In this document: in pieces, positions 44,573 through 53,401 of the stretch
Layout: every line of letters begins with the position of its first letter
How positions within the stretch are numbered: the first letter of the stretch is position 1
Source: Actinocrinis puniceicyclus
Lineage (GTDB): Bacteria; Actinomycetota; Actinomycetes; Streptomycetales; Catenulisporaceae
Assembly: GCF_018283645.1 (NCBI RefSeq)
Contig: NZ_JAGSXH010000009.1
Location: 30,657 to 94,656, forward strand
Length of the DNA: 64,000 bases
Direction: 5' to 3'
Made by a program: the position numbers and the translations under genes
Notes under the pieces: model-generated
What the model was told of the DNA's origin: nothing
The model's input: only the letters and a program-made list of their open reading frames with translations
Database searches by the model: none

Positions 44573-45091
44573 GTGGCGAACATCTTGGGACCGAAGCACG
44601 TGGCGCAACTCGGCGCGTACATCCGCGAGCAGCGGGAGAACGCGCAGTACTCGCTGCGGCAGTTGGCCCAGGCGGCGGGGGTATCGAACCCCTACCTGAG
44701 CCAGATCGAGCGCGGCCTGCGCAAGCCGAGCGCGGAGATCCTCCAGCAACTCGCGAAGGCGCTGAAGATATCCGCGGAGACGCTGTACGTGCAGGCCGGG
44801 TTGCTCGATGGCACACCGGAGCCGGCGGCCGCGCAGGCCGGGGACGAGACCGGGAACGGCGAGGCGTCCGCCGCGAGCCGCGTGCTCGCCGCGATCGCCG
44901 CGGATCCCACGCTCACCCGGCGTCAGAAGCAGATCCTGCGCGAGATCTACGAGACCTTCCGTGCGGAGAGCCGTGCGGAGAGCGTGGTCGCACCCGCCGG
45001 CGCGAGCCGGCCGTACGCCACCGCAGGAACGAATGACGCCGCCGGAACCAATGAAACGGGGCTCGCGCCCCACGAGACCCGAGGTGAATGA
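44573..45091 (+). CDS. XRE-family helix-turn-helix transcriptional regulator
   Basis: 172 residues: an N-terminal XRE domain (LGAYIREQRENAQYSLRQLAQAAGVSNPYLSQIERGLRKPSAEILQQLAKALKISAETLYVQAGLL) and a helical C-terminal part ending in a Ser/Thr/Ala-rich tail. GTG start. It is directly followed by the HbhA-like gene (2-nt gap), a linkage seen in streptomycetes. Target unknown; the upstream palindrome suggests autoregulation. Confidence 0.85.
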   Translation: MANILGPKHVAQLGAYIREQRENAQYSLRQLAQAAGVSNPYLSQIERGLRKPSAEILQQLAKALKISAETLYVQAGLLDGTPEPAAAQAGDETGNGEASAASRVLAAIAADPTLTRRQKQILREIYETFRAESRAESVVAPAGASRPYATAGTNDAAGTNETGLAPHETRGE

Positions 45092-45092
45092 A

Positions 45093-45779
45093 ATGAACGT
45101 GACCGATGAGATCCGCCGGACCCTGTCCGACCCCAAGCCGCTTTACGCGCTCGCCGGGGCGGGCGACCTGGCCGCGGAGAAGCTGCGCGACGCGCCGCTG
45201 CTGCTGACCGAGGTCGCCGGCACCGTCACCACGCTGGCCACCCGCATCGCCACCGAGGCGCCGGAGCGGATCGCCAAGGCGCAGGCACGGCTGGCCGAGG
45301 TGCCGACCGACCCGCGCACGGTCGCCTCCACGCTCGACCCGCGCGCCGCGCGCGAGTCGATCCGCGGCGTGGTCGGCGGCGTCGACACCCAGGCGTTGCG
45401 GGACAAGGCCCAATCGCTCGCGCTGGTCCAGGTCGGCCGGGTACTGGAGGCCGCGGGCAAGGCCGTGGAGACCTACGAGGGACTGGCCGAGCGCGGCAAG
45501 ACCGTGGTCGAGCGCTACCGCGGCGCGGCCTTGGAGAGCGCCGAGGTGACCGTCGTGGTTGAGCAGGTCGTCGTGGACGAGGCCGAGCCGGTCGAGGCCG
45601 GGACCGCTCAGGCCGGGTCCGCCAAGCCGGCCGCCGACGCCGGGACCTCCGCCAAGGCGAAGGTCGAGGACGCGCAGGTCGCCGACGCGCCCGCGGGAGC
45701 CGCCAAGCCGCAGGCGAAGAAGACGGCAGCGGCCCCGCGCAAGCGGACCGCCGGCGGCGCCAAGTCCACCAAGGCGTGA
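45093..45779 (+). CDS. HbhA-like Lys/Ala-rich helical surface protein
   Basis: 228 residues with a long amphipathic helical N-terminal region (PLYALAGAGDLAAEKLRDAPLLLTEVAGTVTTLATRI and ARESIRGVVGGVDTQALRDKAQ) and a C-terminal tail rich in Lys, Ala and Thr (AAKPQAKKTAAAPRKRTAGG), the layout of mycobacterial heparin-binding haemagglutinin. In mycobacteria HbhA binds heparin and lipids; here the role is unknown. GAGGTGA lies 8 nt before ATG 45093. Co-transcribed with the upstream regulator. Confidence 0.78.
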   Translation: MNVTDEIRRTLSDPKPLYALAGAGDLAAEKLRDAPLLLTEVAGTVTTLATRIATEAPERIAKAQARLAEVPTDPRTVASTLDPRAARESIRGVVGGVDTQALRDKAQSLALVQVGRVLEAAGKAVETYEGLAERGKTVVERYRGAALESAEVTVVVEQVVVDEAEPVEAGTAQAGSAKPAADAGTSAKAKVEDAQVADAPAGAAKPQAKKTAAAPRKRTAGGAKSTKA

Positions 45780-45918
45780 CAGCCCCGCTCTGCGGAGCCG
45801 GCCAGGGTGCCGCACACCCGCGCCGGCTTCGGAGAGCGGCCTTCCGCAGTACGCTCGGGAGCGCGACGCAACAGGAACCGCGCTCGCGTGGCCCCAGGCG
45901 ACGGTCGAGGAGTTCGCG

Positions 45919-46254
45919 ATGGGAATGGGTAACGGACTGATCACCGGCACGTTCTTCAGCGTGCTCCACGTGATCCTGCTGGCTCTGCTGGTGTTCAAGA
46001 TCTTCGCGTTCGCGGACGCCGCGCTGCGACCGGCACCGGCCTATCTCGCCGCAGGCAAGCTGACGAAGGTGGCCTGGCTGCTCTTCCTCGGCATCGCCGT
46101 GGTCGTCGACGTCTTCTTCGGCGGCGTGACCTCGATACTCACCATCCTCGGCACCGTCGCCGCGATCGTGTACGTCGTGGACGTGCGTCCCGCGCTGCGC
46201 CAGTCTTCCGGCACGCGACGGGAGCCGCGCGACGGGCCCTACGGGCCCTGGTGA
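45919..46254 (+). CDS. DUF2516 integral membrane protein
   Basis: 111 residues with three TM helices (FFSVLHVILLALLVFKIFAFADAAL, KVAWLLFLGIAVVVDVFFGG, ILTILGTVAAIVYVVDVRPALR), the DUF2516 layout, and a basic tail. Follows the HbhA-like gene in the same direction after 139 nt, an arrangement conserved in streptomycetes. GAGG 8 nt before ATG 45919; ATG 45925 is an alternative start. Confidence 0.8.
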   Translation: MGMGNGLITGTFFSVLHVILLALLVFKIFAFADAALRPAPAYLAAGKLTKVAWLLFLGIAVVVDVFFGGVTSILTILGTVAAIVYVVDVRPALRQSSGTRREPRDGPYGPW

Positions 46255-46406
46255 CGCCTTCTCAGCCGATTCTCAACCTGCTCTCAAGTCCGGCTCATGG
46301 CCGGCGGACAGGATCGACACCAACCCCCCAAGGTCGGGGCGAGGCGCACCGCCCGCCCCGTTACTCCGGGAGAGCCCGACTCCCGGAAGGTGCTTCAGGC
46401 ACCGTT

Positions 46407-46456
46407 GCTGTGGCCCCGGCGCCGCCACCCCCGCGTGCGGCCCTCGGGGCCACAGC
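46407..46456. terminator. Inverted repeat between convergent genes
   Basis: GCTGTGGCCCC (46407-46417) and GGGGCCACAGC (46446-46456), perfect 11-bp arms around a 28-nt loop that can itself pair partly. It lies between the convergent DUF2516 and methyltransferase stops, ending 11 nt before the latter, so may terminate both transcripts. Confidence 0.5.
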
Positions 46457-46466
46457 CGTCCGGCGA

Positions 46467-47267
46467 TCATCGGCGCAGATCGCCTCCGGGCGCGACCGCG
46501 GACCACGCGACGGTCACCTCACCGAGCCGCCAGCGCGCCGCCCGCCCGAGAATCGGCCACCGCGGCGCGAGCGAGCCGACCGCCGCGATCCAGCGCTGGC
46601 GCACCCCGAGGTCCGTGAGCGGGGCGGCGCTCAGCCAGGCCCGCTCGAGCGCCTGTAGGAAAGCGTGGACCGGTTCGCCCGGGACGTTGCGGTGGATCAG
46701 TGCCTTGGGCAGCCGCTGCGCGAACACCGCGGGGGAGTCCAGCGAGGCCAGCCGGCCCGCGAGCGTCAGCGAGAGCGGACCCGTCCGGTCGAGCGTGACC
46801 CAGGCGGCGACGCGCCCGCTCTCCGAACTGGTTCCCTCCACCAGGAGGCCGCCGCGGGCGAGCCGTGCGGTGAGCGCCGTCCAGGTGCCCGCGACCTCGT
46901 GCTCGTGGTACTGGCGCAGCACGTTGAAGGCGCGGATCAGCGTCGGCGACCCGTCCACCGGGAGCTCGAAACCGCCGAGCCGGAACTCCAGGCCCGGGCG
47001 CGCGTACGGCAGCGCCGCCTGGACCCGGGCGGGGTCGATCTCCAGGCCGACCGTCGTGATGTCCGGGCGCACGGCACGCAGCCGCGCATCCAGTTCGACC
47101 GTCGTGATCGGGGAGGAACCGTATCCGAGGTCGATGACGAGCGGAGCCCGGGGCGCCGCGCGCAGCGCCGTGCCGTGGACCCCGACGAGCCAGCGATCGA
47201 CCCTGCGCAGCCGGTTCGGAGCGGTGGTGCCTCGGGTCACCGTGCCGACGGGACGGGCGCGCTTCAC
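46467..47267 (-). CDS. Class I SAM-dependent methyltransferase-like protein
   Basis: 266 residues. VIDLGYGSSPITTVELDARLRAVRPDITTVGLEIDPARV has the D-x-G-x-G motif I and acidic motif II of SAM methyltransferases. The rest, FNVLRQYHEHEVAGTWTALTARLARGGLLVEGTSSESGRVAAW, fits the fold. I cannot name the substrate. ATG 47267 start. Divergent from mshA (about 300 nt), the same neighbour relation I recall in streptomycetes. Confidence 0.75.
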   Translation of the reverse strand: MKRARPVGTVTRGTTAPNRLRRVDRWLVGVHGTALRAAPRAPLVIDLGYGSSPITTVELDARLRAVRPDITTVGLEIDPARVQAALPYARPGLEFRLGGFELPVDGSPTLIRAFNVLRQYHEHEVAGTWTALTARLARGGLLVEGTSSESGRVAAWVTLDRTGPLSLTLAGRLASLDSPAVFAQRLPKALIHRNVPGEPVHAFLQALERAWLSAAPLTDLGVRQRWIAAVGSLAPRWPILGRAARWRLGEVTVAWSAVAPGGDLRR

Positions 47268-47563
47268 GTGCGTTGCCGGATCTTCCGGGGCCGGTCAGCG
47301 GGCGCTGCGGTGGACCGCGCCGATCCCGCTGCTCGCGCCCGTCCTGACGGCGACGGGCATGGAGGGGGAGTGCACGGGTGCGGGCCAGGCAGCAGTCATG
47401 CGTCCATTCTCAGGCATCAGTACGCCCGTCTTGCCGAATGACCATGTGATTGAAACGTAGCCTTATGGTCATGCGGGGAATAGCGGCGCAGCGGGGAACG
47501 GTTAGAAGACTTCGGCGACGCGGCAGCCGAGCACGTTTCCCTCGATATGGTGGAGGACCGAGA

Positions 47564-48841
47564 TTGATTCCCCGGCGGATAGCCACGCTCTCGGTTCACA
47601 CCTCACCGTTACACCAGCCCGGCACCGGCGACGCCGGTGGGATGAACGTGTACATCGTCGAGGTCTCCAAGCGACTGGCCGCGCTCGGCATCGAGGTGGA
47701 GATCTTCACCCGCGCCAGTGCCGGGGACCTGCCGCCGGTCGTCGAGATGGCGCCCGGTATCAGCGTTCGTCACATCACCGCCGGACCGTACGAAGGCCTG
47801 TCCAAGGAGGACCTGCCCGGCCAGCTGTGCGCCTTCACCTCCGGCGTGCTGCGCGCCGAGGCGAGACGCAAGCCAGGGTACTACGACGTGATCCACTCGC
47901 ATTACTGGCTCTCCGGTCAGGTCGGCTGGCTCGCCAAGGAACGCTGGGGAGTGCCGCTCGTGCATTCCATGCACACGCTCGCCCGAGTGAAGAACGCGGC
48001 GATGGCCGCCTCGGACGTCCCGGAGCCGCAGAACCGCCTGATCGGGGAATCGCAGGTGGTCGAGGCTGCGGATCGGCTGGTCGCGAACACCGAGCAGGAA
48101 GCCGAACAGCTCGTGCGGCTCTACCGCGCCGATCCGAGCCGGGTCGCGATCGCGCATCCGGGCGTGGATCTGGAAACCTTCCGGCCGGGTGACCGGGCGG
48201 CCGCCCGCGCCGGCCTCGGGCTGCCGCCGCACGCCCCCGTGCTGCTGTTCACCGGACGCATTCAACCCCTCAAGGCGCCGGACATCCTGCTGCGGCTCGC
48301 CGCCGACCTGCTCAAGCGCGATCCGGACCGCTACCGCGACCTGGTGGTGGTGATCGTCGGCGGCCCGAGCGGCACCGGCCTGGCCGAGCCGCACCAACTG
48401 ACCACGCTGGCCCGACAGCTCGGCATCTCCGAACACACCCGGTTCGTCAAGCCGGTCGGGCAGGCGCAGTTGGCCGATTGGTACCGTGCGGCCGACCTGA
48501 GCCTGGTGCCCTCGTACAGCGAGTCGTTCGGCCTGGTGGCCGTGGAGGCCCAGGCGTGCGGTACCCCGGTCGTCGCTGCGAAGGTCGGCGGCCTGGTCAC
48601 CGCCGTGCGCGACGGAGAATCGGGCATCCTGGTGCCGGGCCATGACCCCGCGGACTACGCCACGGCCTGCGCGTCGCTGCTCGACGACCCGGGGCGTCTG
48701 GCGCATATGCGAAACGGTGCCCGCAGACACGCGGCCGAGTTCGGCTGGGCTGCCACAGCCGACCGCATCGTCGGTGTGTACAGCGATGCCATCGCGGAAC
48801 GGTGGGCGGGCCGGCGTCGCATAAGCTCGGCGGTGGCGTGA
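47564..48841 (+). CDS. mshA: D-inositol-3-phosphate glycosyltransferase (mycothiol synthesis)
   Basis: First committed step of mycothiol synthesis: GT4 enzyme joining UDP-GlcNAc to inositol-3-phosphate. The N-terminal fingerprint [30 protein letters not shown] is highly specific for Msh[25 protein letters not shown] and the E-x7-E motif in [22 protein letters not shown] follow. Start TTG 47564 has GGAGG 7 nt upstream; in-frame ATGs at 47450, 47465 and 47474 would add an Arg-rich leader. About 425 residues. Confidence 0.94.
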   Translation: MIPRRIATLSVHTSPLHQPGTGDAGGMNVYIVEVSKRLAALGIEVEIFTRASAGDLPPVVEMAPGISVRHITAGPYEGLSKEDLPGQLCAFTSGVLRAEARRKPGYYDVIHSHYWLSGQVGWLAKERWGVPLVHSMHTLARVKNAAMAASDVPEPQNRLIGESQVVEAADRLVANTEQEAEQLVRLYRADPSRVAIAHPGVDLETFRPGDRAAARAGLGLPPHAPVLLFTGRIQPLKAPDILLRLAADLLKRDPDRYRDLVVVIVGGPSGTGLAEPHQLTTLARQLGISEHTRFVKPVGQAQLADWYRAADLSLVPSYSESFGLVAVEAQACGTPVVAAKVGGLVTAVRDGESGILVPGHDPADYATACASLLDDPGRLAHMRNGARRHAAEFGWAATADRIVGVYSDAIAERWAGRRRISSAVA

Positions 48842-48884
48842 GGGCCGGGCACGGCCGGCGGAGCGGTGACGTGAAGACGGTGAA

Positions 48885-49445
48885 ATGAAAAGCGCCGGTA
48901 TGACTGACGATGCGGCGCCTGGCGAACAGGGGCGCGGGGACATGCGTGCGAGAGCGATCGCGGCGGTCGAGGCGGCCCTGACCGAGGCGGAGGCCGGCTA
49001 TGAGCGGCCGGAGGAAGGCCATTTCGTGGTCAGCCTGCCCGGTACGCACAAGCTGACCACCACCTGTTCGCTGCTCGTCGGCGACCACACGCTGTCGGTC
49101 AACGCCTTCGTGGTGCGCGCCGCGGACGAGAACCGCGAGGCGGTCTACCGCTGGCTGCTGGAGCACAACACCCGCCTGTCCGGCATCGCCTTCGCGCTCG
49201 ACCGGCTCGGTGACGTGTTCCTGGTCGGCCGCATCCCGCTGGCCGCGGTCACCGAGGCGCAGGTCGATCGGCTGCTCGGCGCGGTGCTTGACGCCGCCGA
49301 CTCCAGCTTCGACACGCTGCTCGAACTCGGTTTCGCCGGTTCGATCCGGCGCGAGTGGGCCTGGCGGCTCAAGCGCGGCGAGTCGACCGCGAACCTGGCG
49401 GCCTTCGAGCGGCTGCGACCCGGCGCCGACGACTCAGAGTCCTGA
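48885..49445 (+). CDS. YbjN-domain (type III secretion chaperone-like) protein
   Basis: 186 residues, YbjN fold: FVVSLPGTHKLTTTCSLLVGDHTLSVNAFVVRAADENREAVYRWLLEHNTRLSGIAFALDRLGDVFLVGRIPL matches the family pattern. It sits between mshA and gpmA, a position conserved from mycobacteria to streptomycetes. ATG 48885; ATG 48900 is an alternative. Function unknown. Confidence 0.82.
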   Translation: MKSAGMTDDAAPGEQGRGDMRARAIAAVEAALTEAEAGYERPEEGHFVVSLPGTHKLTTTCSLLVGDHTLSVNAFVVRAADENREAVYRWLLEHNTRLSGIAFALDRLGDVFLVGRIPLAAVTEAQVDRLLGAVLDAADSSFDTLLELGFAGSIRREWAWRLKRGESTANLAAFERLRPGADDSES

Positions 49446-49607
49446 GCCCAGGGGAGCCCGCAGCGGCCGGGCCGGGCCGCGATGGGATCAGGGAATTGAT
49501 ACTGAGCGGTTGCTTCCGGCGGCTTTCCGGGGCCCGGGCAAAGAGTTCTCGCGCATACGCGCCACCGCGGCACAACTGCGTTCGACGAACGGGATACTCT
49601 CGGAGCC

Positions 49608-50363
49608 ATGGCTGACTCGTACCGTCTTGTACTGCTGCGCCACGGCGAGAGCGCGTGGAACGCCAAGAACCTCTTCACCGGGTGGGTCGACGTCGACCTG
49701 ACCGCCCAGGGCGAGGAGGAGGCGATCCGCGGTGGCAAAATGCTCGCGGAGCGCGGCCTGCTGCCCGACCTCCTGCACACCTCGGTGCTGCGCCGCGCGA
49801 TCCGTACCGCACACCTGGCCTTGGACGCCGCGGACCGGCATTGGATCCCGGTGCGCCGTTCCTGGCGGCTCAACGAGCGGCACTACGGCGCGCTGCAGGG
49901 CAAGGACAAGGCTCAGACCCTCGCGGAGTTCGGCGAGGAACAGTTCATGCTGTGGCGCCGCTCCTACGACACCCCGCCGCCGGCGCTGGCCGAAGACGCC
50001 GAGTACTCGCAGTTCGACGACGCTCGCTATGCCCAGCTGCCGCACGAGTTGCGCCCGCGCACCGAATGCCTCAAGGACGTCGTCGAACGGCTGCTGCCCT
50101 ACTGGTACGACGCGATCGTGCCGGACGTGCTGACCGGCCGCACCGTGCTGGTCGTCGCGCACGGCAACTCCCTGCGCGCGCTCGTCAAGCACCTGGACGG
50201 CATCTCCGACGACGCCATCGCGGGACTCAACATCCCCACCGGAATCCCGCTGCTCTACGAGCTCGGCGCGGACCTGCGCCCGCTGACGGCCGGCGGCGAG
50301 TACCTGGACCCCGCGGCCGCGGCCGAGGCCATCGAGTCGGTCAAGAACCAGGGCCGCAAGTAA
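49608..50363 (+). CDS. gpmA: 2,3-bisphosphoglycerate-dependent phosphoglycerate mutase
   Basis: Glycolytic enzyme interconverting 3- and 2-phosphoglycerate. 251 residues with the phospho-acceptor histidine in [20 protein letters not shown], the GYRLGDKL-like region read here as [16 protein letters not shown], and the second catalytic His in [17 protein letters not shown]. Ends before a strong hairpin. ATG 49608. Conserved neighbour of senX3/regX3 (phoR/phoP). Confidence 0.95.
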   Translation: MADSYRLVLLRHGESAWNAKNLFTGWVDVDLTAQGEEEAIRGGKMLAERGLLPDLLHTSVLRRAIRTAHLALDAADRHWIPVRRSWRLNERHYGALQGKDKAQTLAEFGEEQFMLWRRSYDTPPPALAEDAEYSQFDDARYAQLPHELRPRTECLKDVVERLLPYWYDAIVPDVLTGRTVLVVAHGNSLRALVKHLDGISDDAIAGLNIPTGIPLLYELGADLRPLTAGGEYLDPAAAAEAIESVKNQGRK

Positions 50364-50420
50364 GACTCAAAGGCCGCGGTGCCGCGGCGTCGTGAAAGCA
50401 CGCCGAGACGTCGGAAAACC

Positions 50421-50464
50421 ACGAGGGAGCCCTTCGCACCCCCGCGTGCGAAGGGCTCCCTCGT
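50421..50464. terminator. Strong bidirectional hairpin between gpmA and phoU
   Basis: A perfect 19-bp stem (ACGAGGGAGCCCTTCGCAC, 50421-50439, against its complement at 50446-50464) with a 6-nt loop CCCCGC. It lies between the convergent gpmA and phoU stops. No U tract, but the stem is extremely stable, with CCCCCC immediately after. Confidence 0.85.
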
Positions 50465-50513
50465 CCCCCCTCCGGCGTCGCCGCGGCTTCGAGCGGCGAC
50501 GGAACGGCGAGCG

Positions 50514-51155
50514 TCAGTGCCGCTCACCGGTCACCAGGAAGATCAACCGGCGCGCGACGGATACCGCGTGGTCGGCGAAACGCTCGTAATACCGGCCGAT
50601 CAGCGTCACGTCGATCGCGGTCTCGACGGAGTACTCGCCCGTCTTGTCGAGCAGCGCCCGGAACAGCGCCCGGTGCAGCTCGTCCATCGCGTCGTCGTCT
50701 TCAGGCAGCTCGCGCGCCGCGTTCACGTCGCGGCCTTCGATGATCTCGGCGGTCTTACGCGCCAGCTCTCCGGCGATCCGGCCCATCTCGGCGATGGTGG
50801 CGCGCAGATCCTCCGGAATCGCGATCTCCGGGTACCGCAGCCGCGCCACCTTCGCGACGTGCCGGGCCAGGTCGCCCATGCGTTCCAGGTCCGCGCTCAT
50901 CCGCAGCGAGGTGATGATCGTGCGCAGGTCGCCGGCAACCGGCTGCTGCCGGGCCAGCAGGTCGAGCGCGCGGCTGTCGAGCTCGTGCTGCAGCGCGTCC
51001 ACGGCGTCGTCGGCGGAGATCACCGACTCGGCGACCTGCAGGTCGGCATCGAGCAGAGCGGCGGTGGCCCGGCTCATCGCCGCGCCGACCAGGCCGGTCA
51101 TCTCGATGAGCGTCCGGCCGATCGAATCCAGTTCCTCGTGGTACACGTCCCGCAT
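50514..51155 (-). CDS. phoU: PhoU phosphate signalling protein
   Basis: 213-residue three-helix-bundle tandem repeat protein that couples phosphate uptake to PhoR signalling. Repeats visible: YHEELDSIGRTLIEMTGLVGAAMSRATAALLD and ERMGDLARHVAKVARLR, and the later YERFADHAVSVARRLIFLV. The E-R-M-G-D and E-R-F-A-D motifs carry the metal-binding residues. Start ATG 51155 (GGGGAGCC 8 nt upstream) is chosen over the longer frame to 51332, which spans the PHO box. Divergent from phoR. Confidence 0.93.
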   Translation of the reverse strand: MRDVYHEELDSIGRTLIEMTGLVGAAMSRATAALLDADLQVAESVISADDAVDALQHELDSRALDLLARQQPVAGDLRTIITSLRMSADLERMGDLARHVAKVARLRYPEIAIPEDLRATIAEMGRIAGELARKTAEIIEGRDVNAARELPEDDDAMDELHRALFRALLDKTGEYSVETAIDVTLIGRYYERFADHAVSVARRLIFLVTGERH

Positions 51156-51271
51156 CGAAAAGGCTCCCCTAGGTTTGACGGTTGCTCGGCGCGACTGAGG
51201 GGAACCCGGTGGCCGGGCACACCGTGGCTGAGTGTTCACCGTAGAGGCAAAGGCCCGGCGACGCACAGGCG

Positions 51272-51304
51272 CGCTGGTGAACCGAGTACGACCCCCGCGT
51301 GAAC
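51272..51304 (-). promoter_or_regulatory. PHO box between phoU and phoR
   Basis: Three consecutive 11-nt direct repeat units on the minus strand beginning GTTCACG (51304-51294), GGTCGTA (51293-51283) and GTTCACC (51282-51272). The streptomycete PhoP site is made of 11-nt units with the conserved GTTCACC half, so two units match closely and the middle is degenerate. A further GTTCACC lies at 51234-51240 on the plus strand. In streptomycetes the phoU-phoRP intergenic region carries such boxes for autoactivation. Confidence 0.75.
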
Positions 51305-51376
51305 TCTTGGCGACAGAGCACGCGGTGCGCAATCCGGACCGTCCGAGCAGTCCGCCCCGCCATTTACTCTGGATCC

Positions 51377-52594
51377 GTGTACTACCTCGCGGCAGCCGAC
51401 TTCCACGTGGCCGCGGTGTCGGCGGCCGCCCTGGTAGCGCTGGCCACGGGCGCCGCGGGCGGTCTCGCGTTCCGGTGGAGCGAGCGGGAGCGTAACCGCG
51501 CCGCGCTCGTCGCGCCAGAACCGCTGGTGCCCGCCGGCGTGGCCGCCGTGCTTCAGGTGCTGCGGTCCTCCGCGGTGCTGCTCGATCCCAGCGATGCGGT
51601 GGTCAAGGCGTCCCCCGCGGCGCACGCTCTGGGCCTGGTGCGCGGCCAGCGCCTGGCCTCCGACGAGCTGGTCGCCATGGCCAGACAGGTGCGCCGGGAC
51701 GGGGAGATCCGGCAACTGGAACTGGAGATCCCGCGCGGGCCGCTGGGCGGGGACAAGCTCGCCGTCTCGGTACGCGTCGCACCGCTCGGCTCGCGTCTGG
51801 TCGTGGTGCTGGTGGAGGACCGCACCGAGGCGCACCGGATCGACGCGGTGCGCCGCGACTTCGTCGCGAACGTCAGCCACGAACTCAAGACCCCGGTCGG
51901 CGCGCTGGCGCTGCTGTCCGAGGCGGTGCTGTCGGCCAGCGACGACCCGGAGGCGGTGCGCCGCTTCGCCGAGCGGATGCAGCGCGAGGCGCACCGCCTC
52001 GGCAACCTGGTGCAGGACCTGATCGACCTGTCCCGGCTGGAGAGCCACGACCCGTTGACCAGAGCCGAGCGGGTGAACCTCGCCGAGGTGGTGGAGGATG
52101 CGCTGGGCAGGGCCCGCGAGGTGGCCGCGGCCCGCGACATCGAGCTGGTCGGCTCCGCCCCGCCGGGACTGGTGGTGCTCGGCGACTTCGATCAGTTGGT
52201 CACCGGTTTGGGAAATCTTGTCGGGAATGCCGTCAACTATTCACCTGAGCAGACCAAGGTGGTGGTGGCGGTGCGCCGGGAGGGCGAGCTGGCCGAGATC
52301 TCGGTCACCGACCAGGGCATCGGCATCCCGGAGCAGGAGCTCAAGCGGATCTTCGAGCGGTTCTACCGGGTCGACCCGGCCCGCTCGCGGGTGACCGGCG
52401 GCACCGGTCTGGGGCTCTCGATAGTCAAACACATCGCCGCCACCCACGGCGGCGACGTGACGGTGTGGAGCGTGGAAGGCTCCGGGTCCACCTTCACCCT
52501 GCGCCTGCCGCTGCTCGGTGATCCACCGCAGTCCGGCGAGGATCGGGCGGACGACGGTGTTCTGGAACTCAACTCAGGGAGTCGTACGACGTGA
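51377..52594 (+). CDS. phoR: PhoR/SenX3-type sensor histidine kinase
   Basis: 405-residue phosphate sensor. One or two N-terminal TM helices (YLAAADFHVAAVSAAALVALATGAAGG), a PAS-like region (PAGVAAVLQVLRSSAVLLDPSDAVVKASPAAHALG), the phospho-acceptor His in RRDFVANVSHELKTPVGALALLSEA, and HATPase boxes GNLVGNAVNYSPEQTKV, DQGIGIPEQELKRIFERFYR and GGTGLGLSIVKHI. Start GTG 51377 is 6 nt after TACTCT, and no -35 is seen, consistent with PhoP-activated, leaderless expression. Stop overlaps phoP by 4 nt. Confidence 0.92.
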   Translation: MYYLAAADFHVAAVSAAALVALATGAAGGLAFRWSERERNRAALVAPEPLVPAGVAAVLQVLRSSAVLLDPSDAVVKASPAAHALGLVRGQRLASDELVAMARQVRRDGEIRQLELEIPRGPLGGDKLAVSVRVAPLGSRLVVVLVEDRTEAHRIDAVRRDFVANVSHELKTPVGALALLSEAVLSASDDPEAVRRFAERMQREAHRLGNLVQDLIDLSRLESHDPLTRAERVNLAEVVEDALGRAREVAAARDIELVGSAPPGLVVLGDFDQLVTGLGNLVGNAVNYSPEQTKVVVAVRREGELAEISVTDQGIGIPEQELKRIFERFYRVDPARSRVTGGTGLGLSIVKHIAATHGGDVTVWSVEGSGSTFTLRLPLLGDPPQSGEDRADDGVLELNSGSRTT

Positions 52595-53271
52595 CCAGGG
52601 TGCTGGTGGTCGAGGACGAGGACTCGTTCAGCGACCCGCTTTCCTACATGCTGCGCAATGAAGGCTTCGAGGTCGCCGTCGCGCCCACCGGTCCCGAGGC
52701 GCTGGAGGAGTTCGACCGGCACGGCGCGGATCTGGTGCTGCTGGACCTGATGCTGCCGGGGCTGCCCGGCACGGAGGTCTGCCGGCAGCTGCGCACCCGT
52801 TCGACGGTGCCGGTGATCATGCTGACCGCGAAGGACAGCGAGATCGACAAGGTGGTCGGGCTGGAGCTCGGCGCCGATGACTACGTCACCAAGCCGTTCT
52901 CCTCCCGGGAACTGGTGGCGCGTATCCGGGCGGTGCTGCGTCGGCACGGTCAGGCGGAGGAACCGGACGACGCGGCGCTCGAAGCCGGACCGGTGCGGAT
53001 GGACGTGGAGCGCCACACGGTCAGCGTGTCGGGGCGTGCGGTTCAGCTTCCGCTCAAGGAATTCGAGCTGCTGGAGATGCTGCTGCGCAACGCGGGCCGA
53101 GTGCTGACCCGCATGCAGCTGATCGACCGGGTGTGGGGCGCCGACTACGTGGGCGACACCAAGACCCTCGACGTGCACGTCAAGCGGCTGCGGGCGAAGA
53201 TCGAGCCGGACCCCGCGGTGCCGCGTTATCTGGTCACCGTGCGCGGTCTGGGCTACAAGTTCGAGCCGTAA
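52591..53271 (+). CDS. phoP: PhoP/RegX3-type response regulator
   Basis: 226-residue OmpR/PhoB-type regulator that binds PHO boxes. Receiver with acidic pocket VVEDEDSF, phospho-Asp in LVLLDLMLPG, and Lys in VTKPFSSREL; winged-helix output LKEFELLEMLLRNAGRVLTRMQLIDRVWGADYVGDTKTLDVHVKRLRAKIEPD. Translation coupled to phoR through GTGA. Followed by a hairpin terminator. Confidence 0.94.
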   Translation: MTRVLVVEDEDSFSDPLSYMLRNEGFEVAVAPTGPEALEEFDRHGADLVLLDLMLPGLPGTEVCRQLRTRSTVPVIMLTAKDSEIDKVVGLELGADDYVTKPFSSRELVARIRAVLRRHGQAEEPDDAALEAGPVRMDVERHTVSVSGRAVQLPLKEFELLEMLLRNAGRVLTRMQLIDRVWGADYVGDTKTLDVHVKRLRAKIEPDPAVPRYLVTVRGLGYKFEP

Positions 53272-53315
53272 GCACACGGCGCCCATCAGTTGTATGGCGC
53301 CTATGGCGAGTGAAA

Positions 53316-53354
53316 CGCAGCGGGTGGCAACCTCATCGGGTGCCACCCGCTGCG
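53316..53354 (+). terminator. Hairpin after phoP
   Basis: Perfect 14-bp stem (CGCAGCGGGTGGCA, 53316-53329, against TGCCACCCGCTGCG, 53341-53354) with an 11-nt loop, 45 nt after the phoP stop. No U tract. Confidence 0.8.
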
Positions 53355-53401
53355 CGTGTGAGCTGAGCGTATCCGCTGATCCGGCGTGACCCGCCGAGCG
53401 G

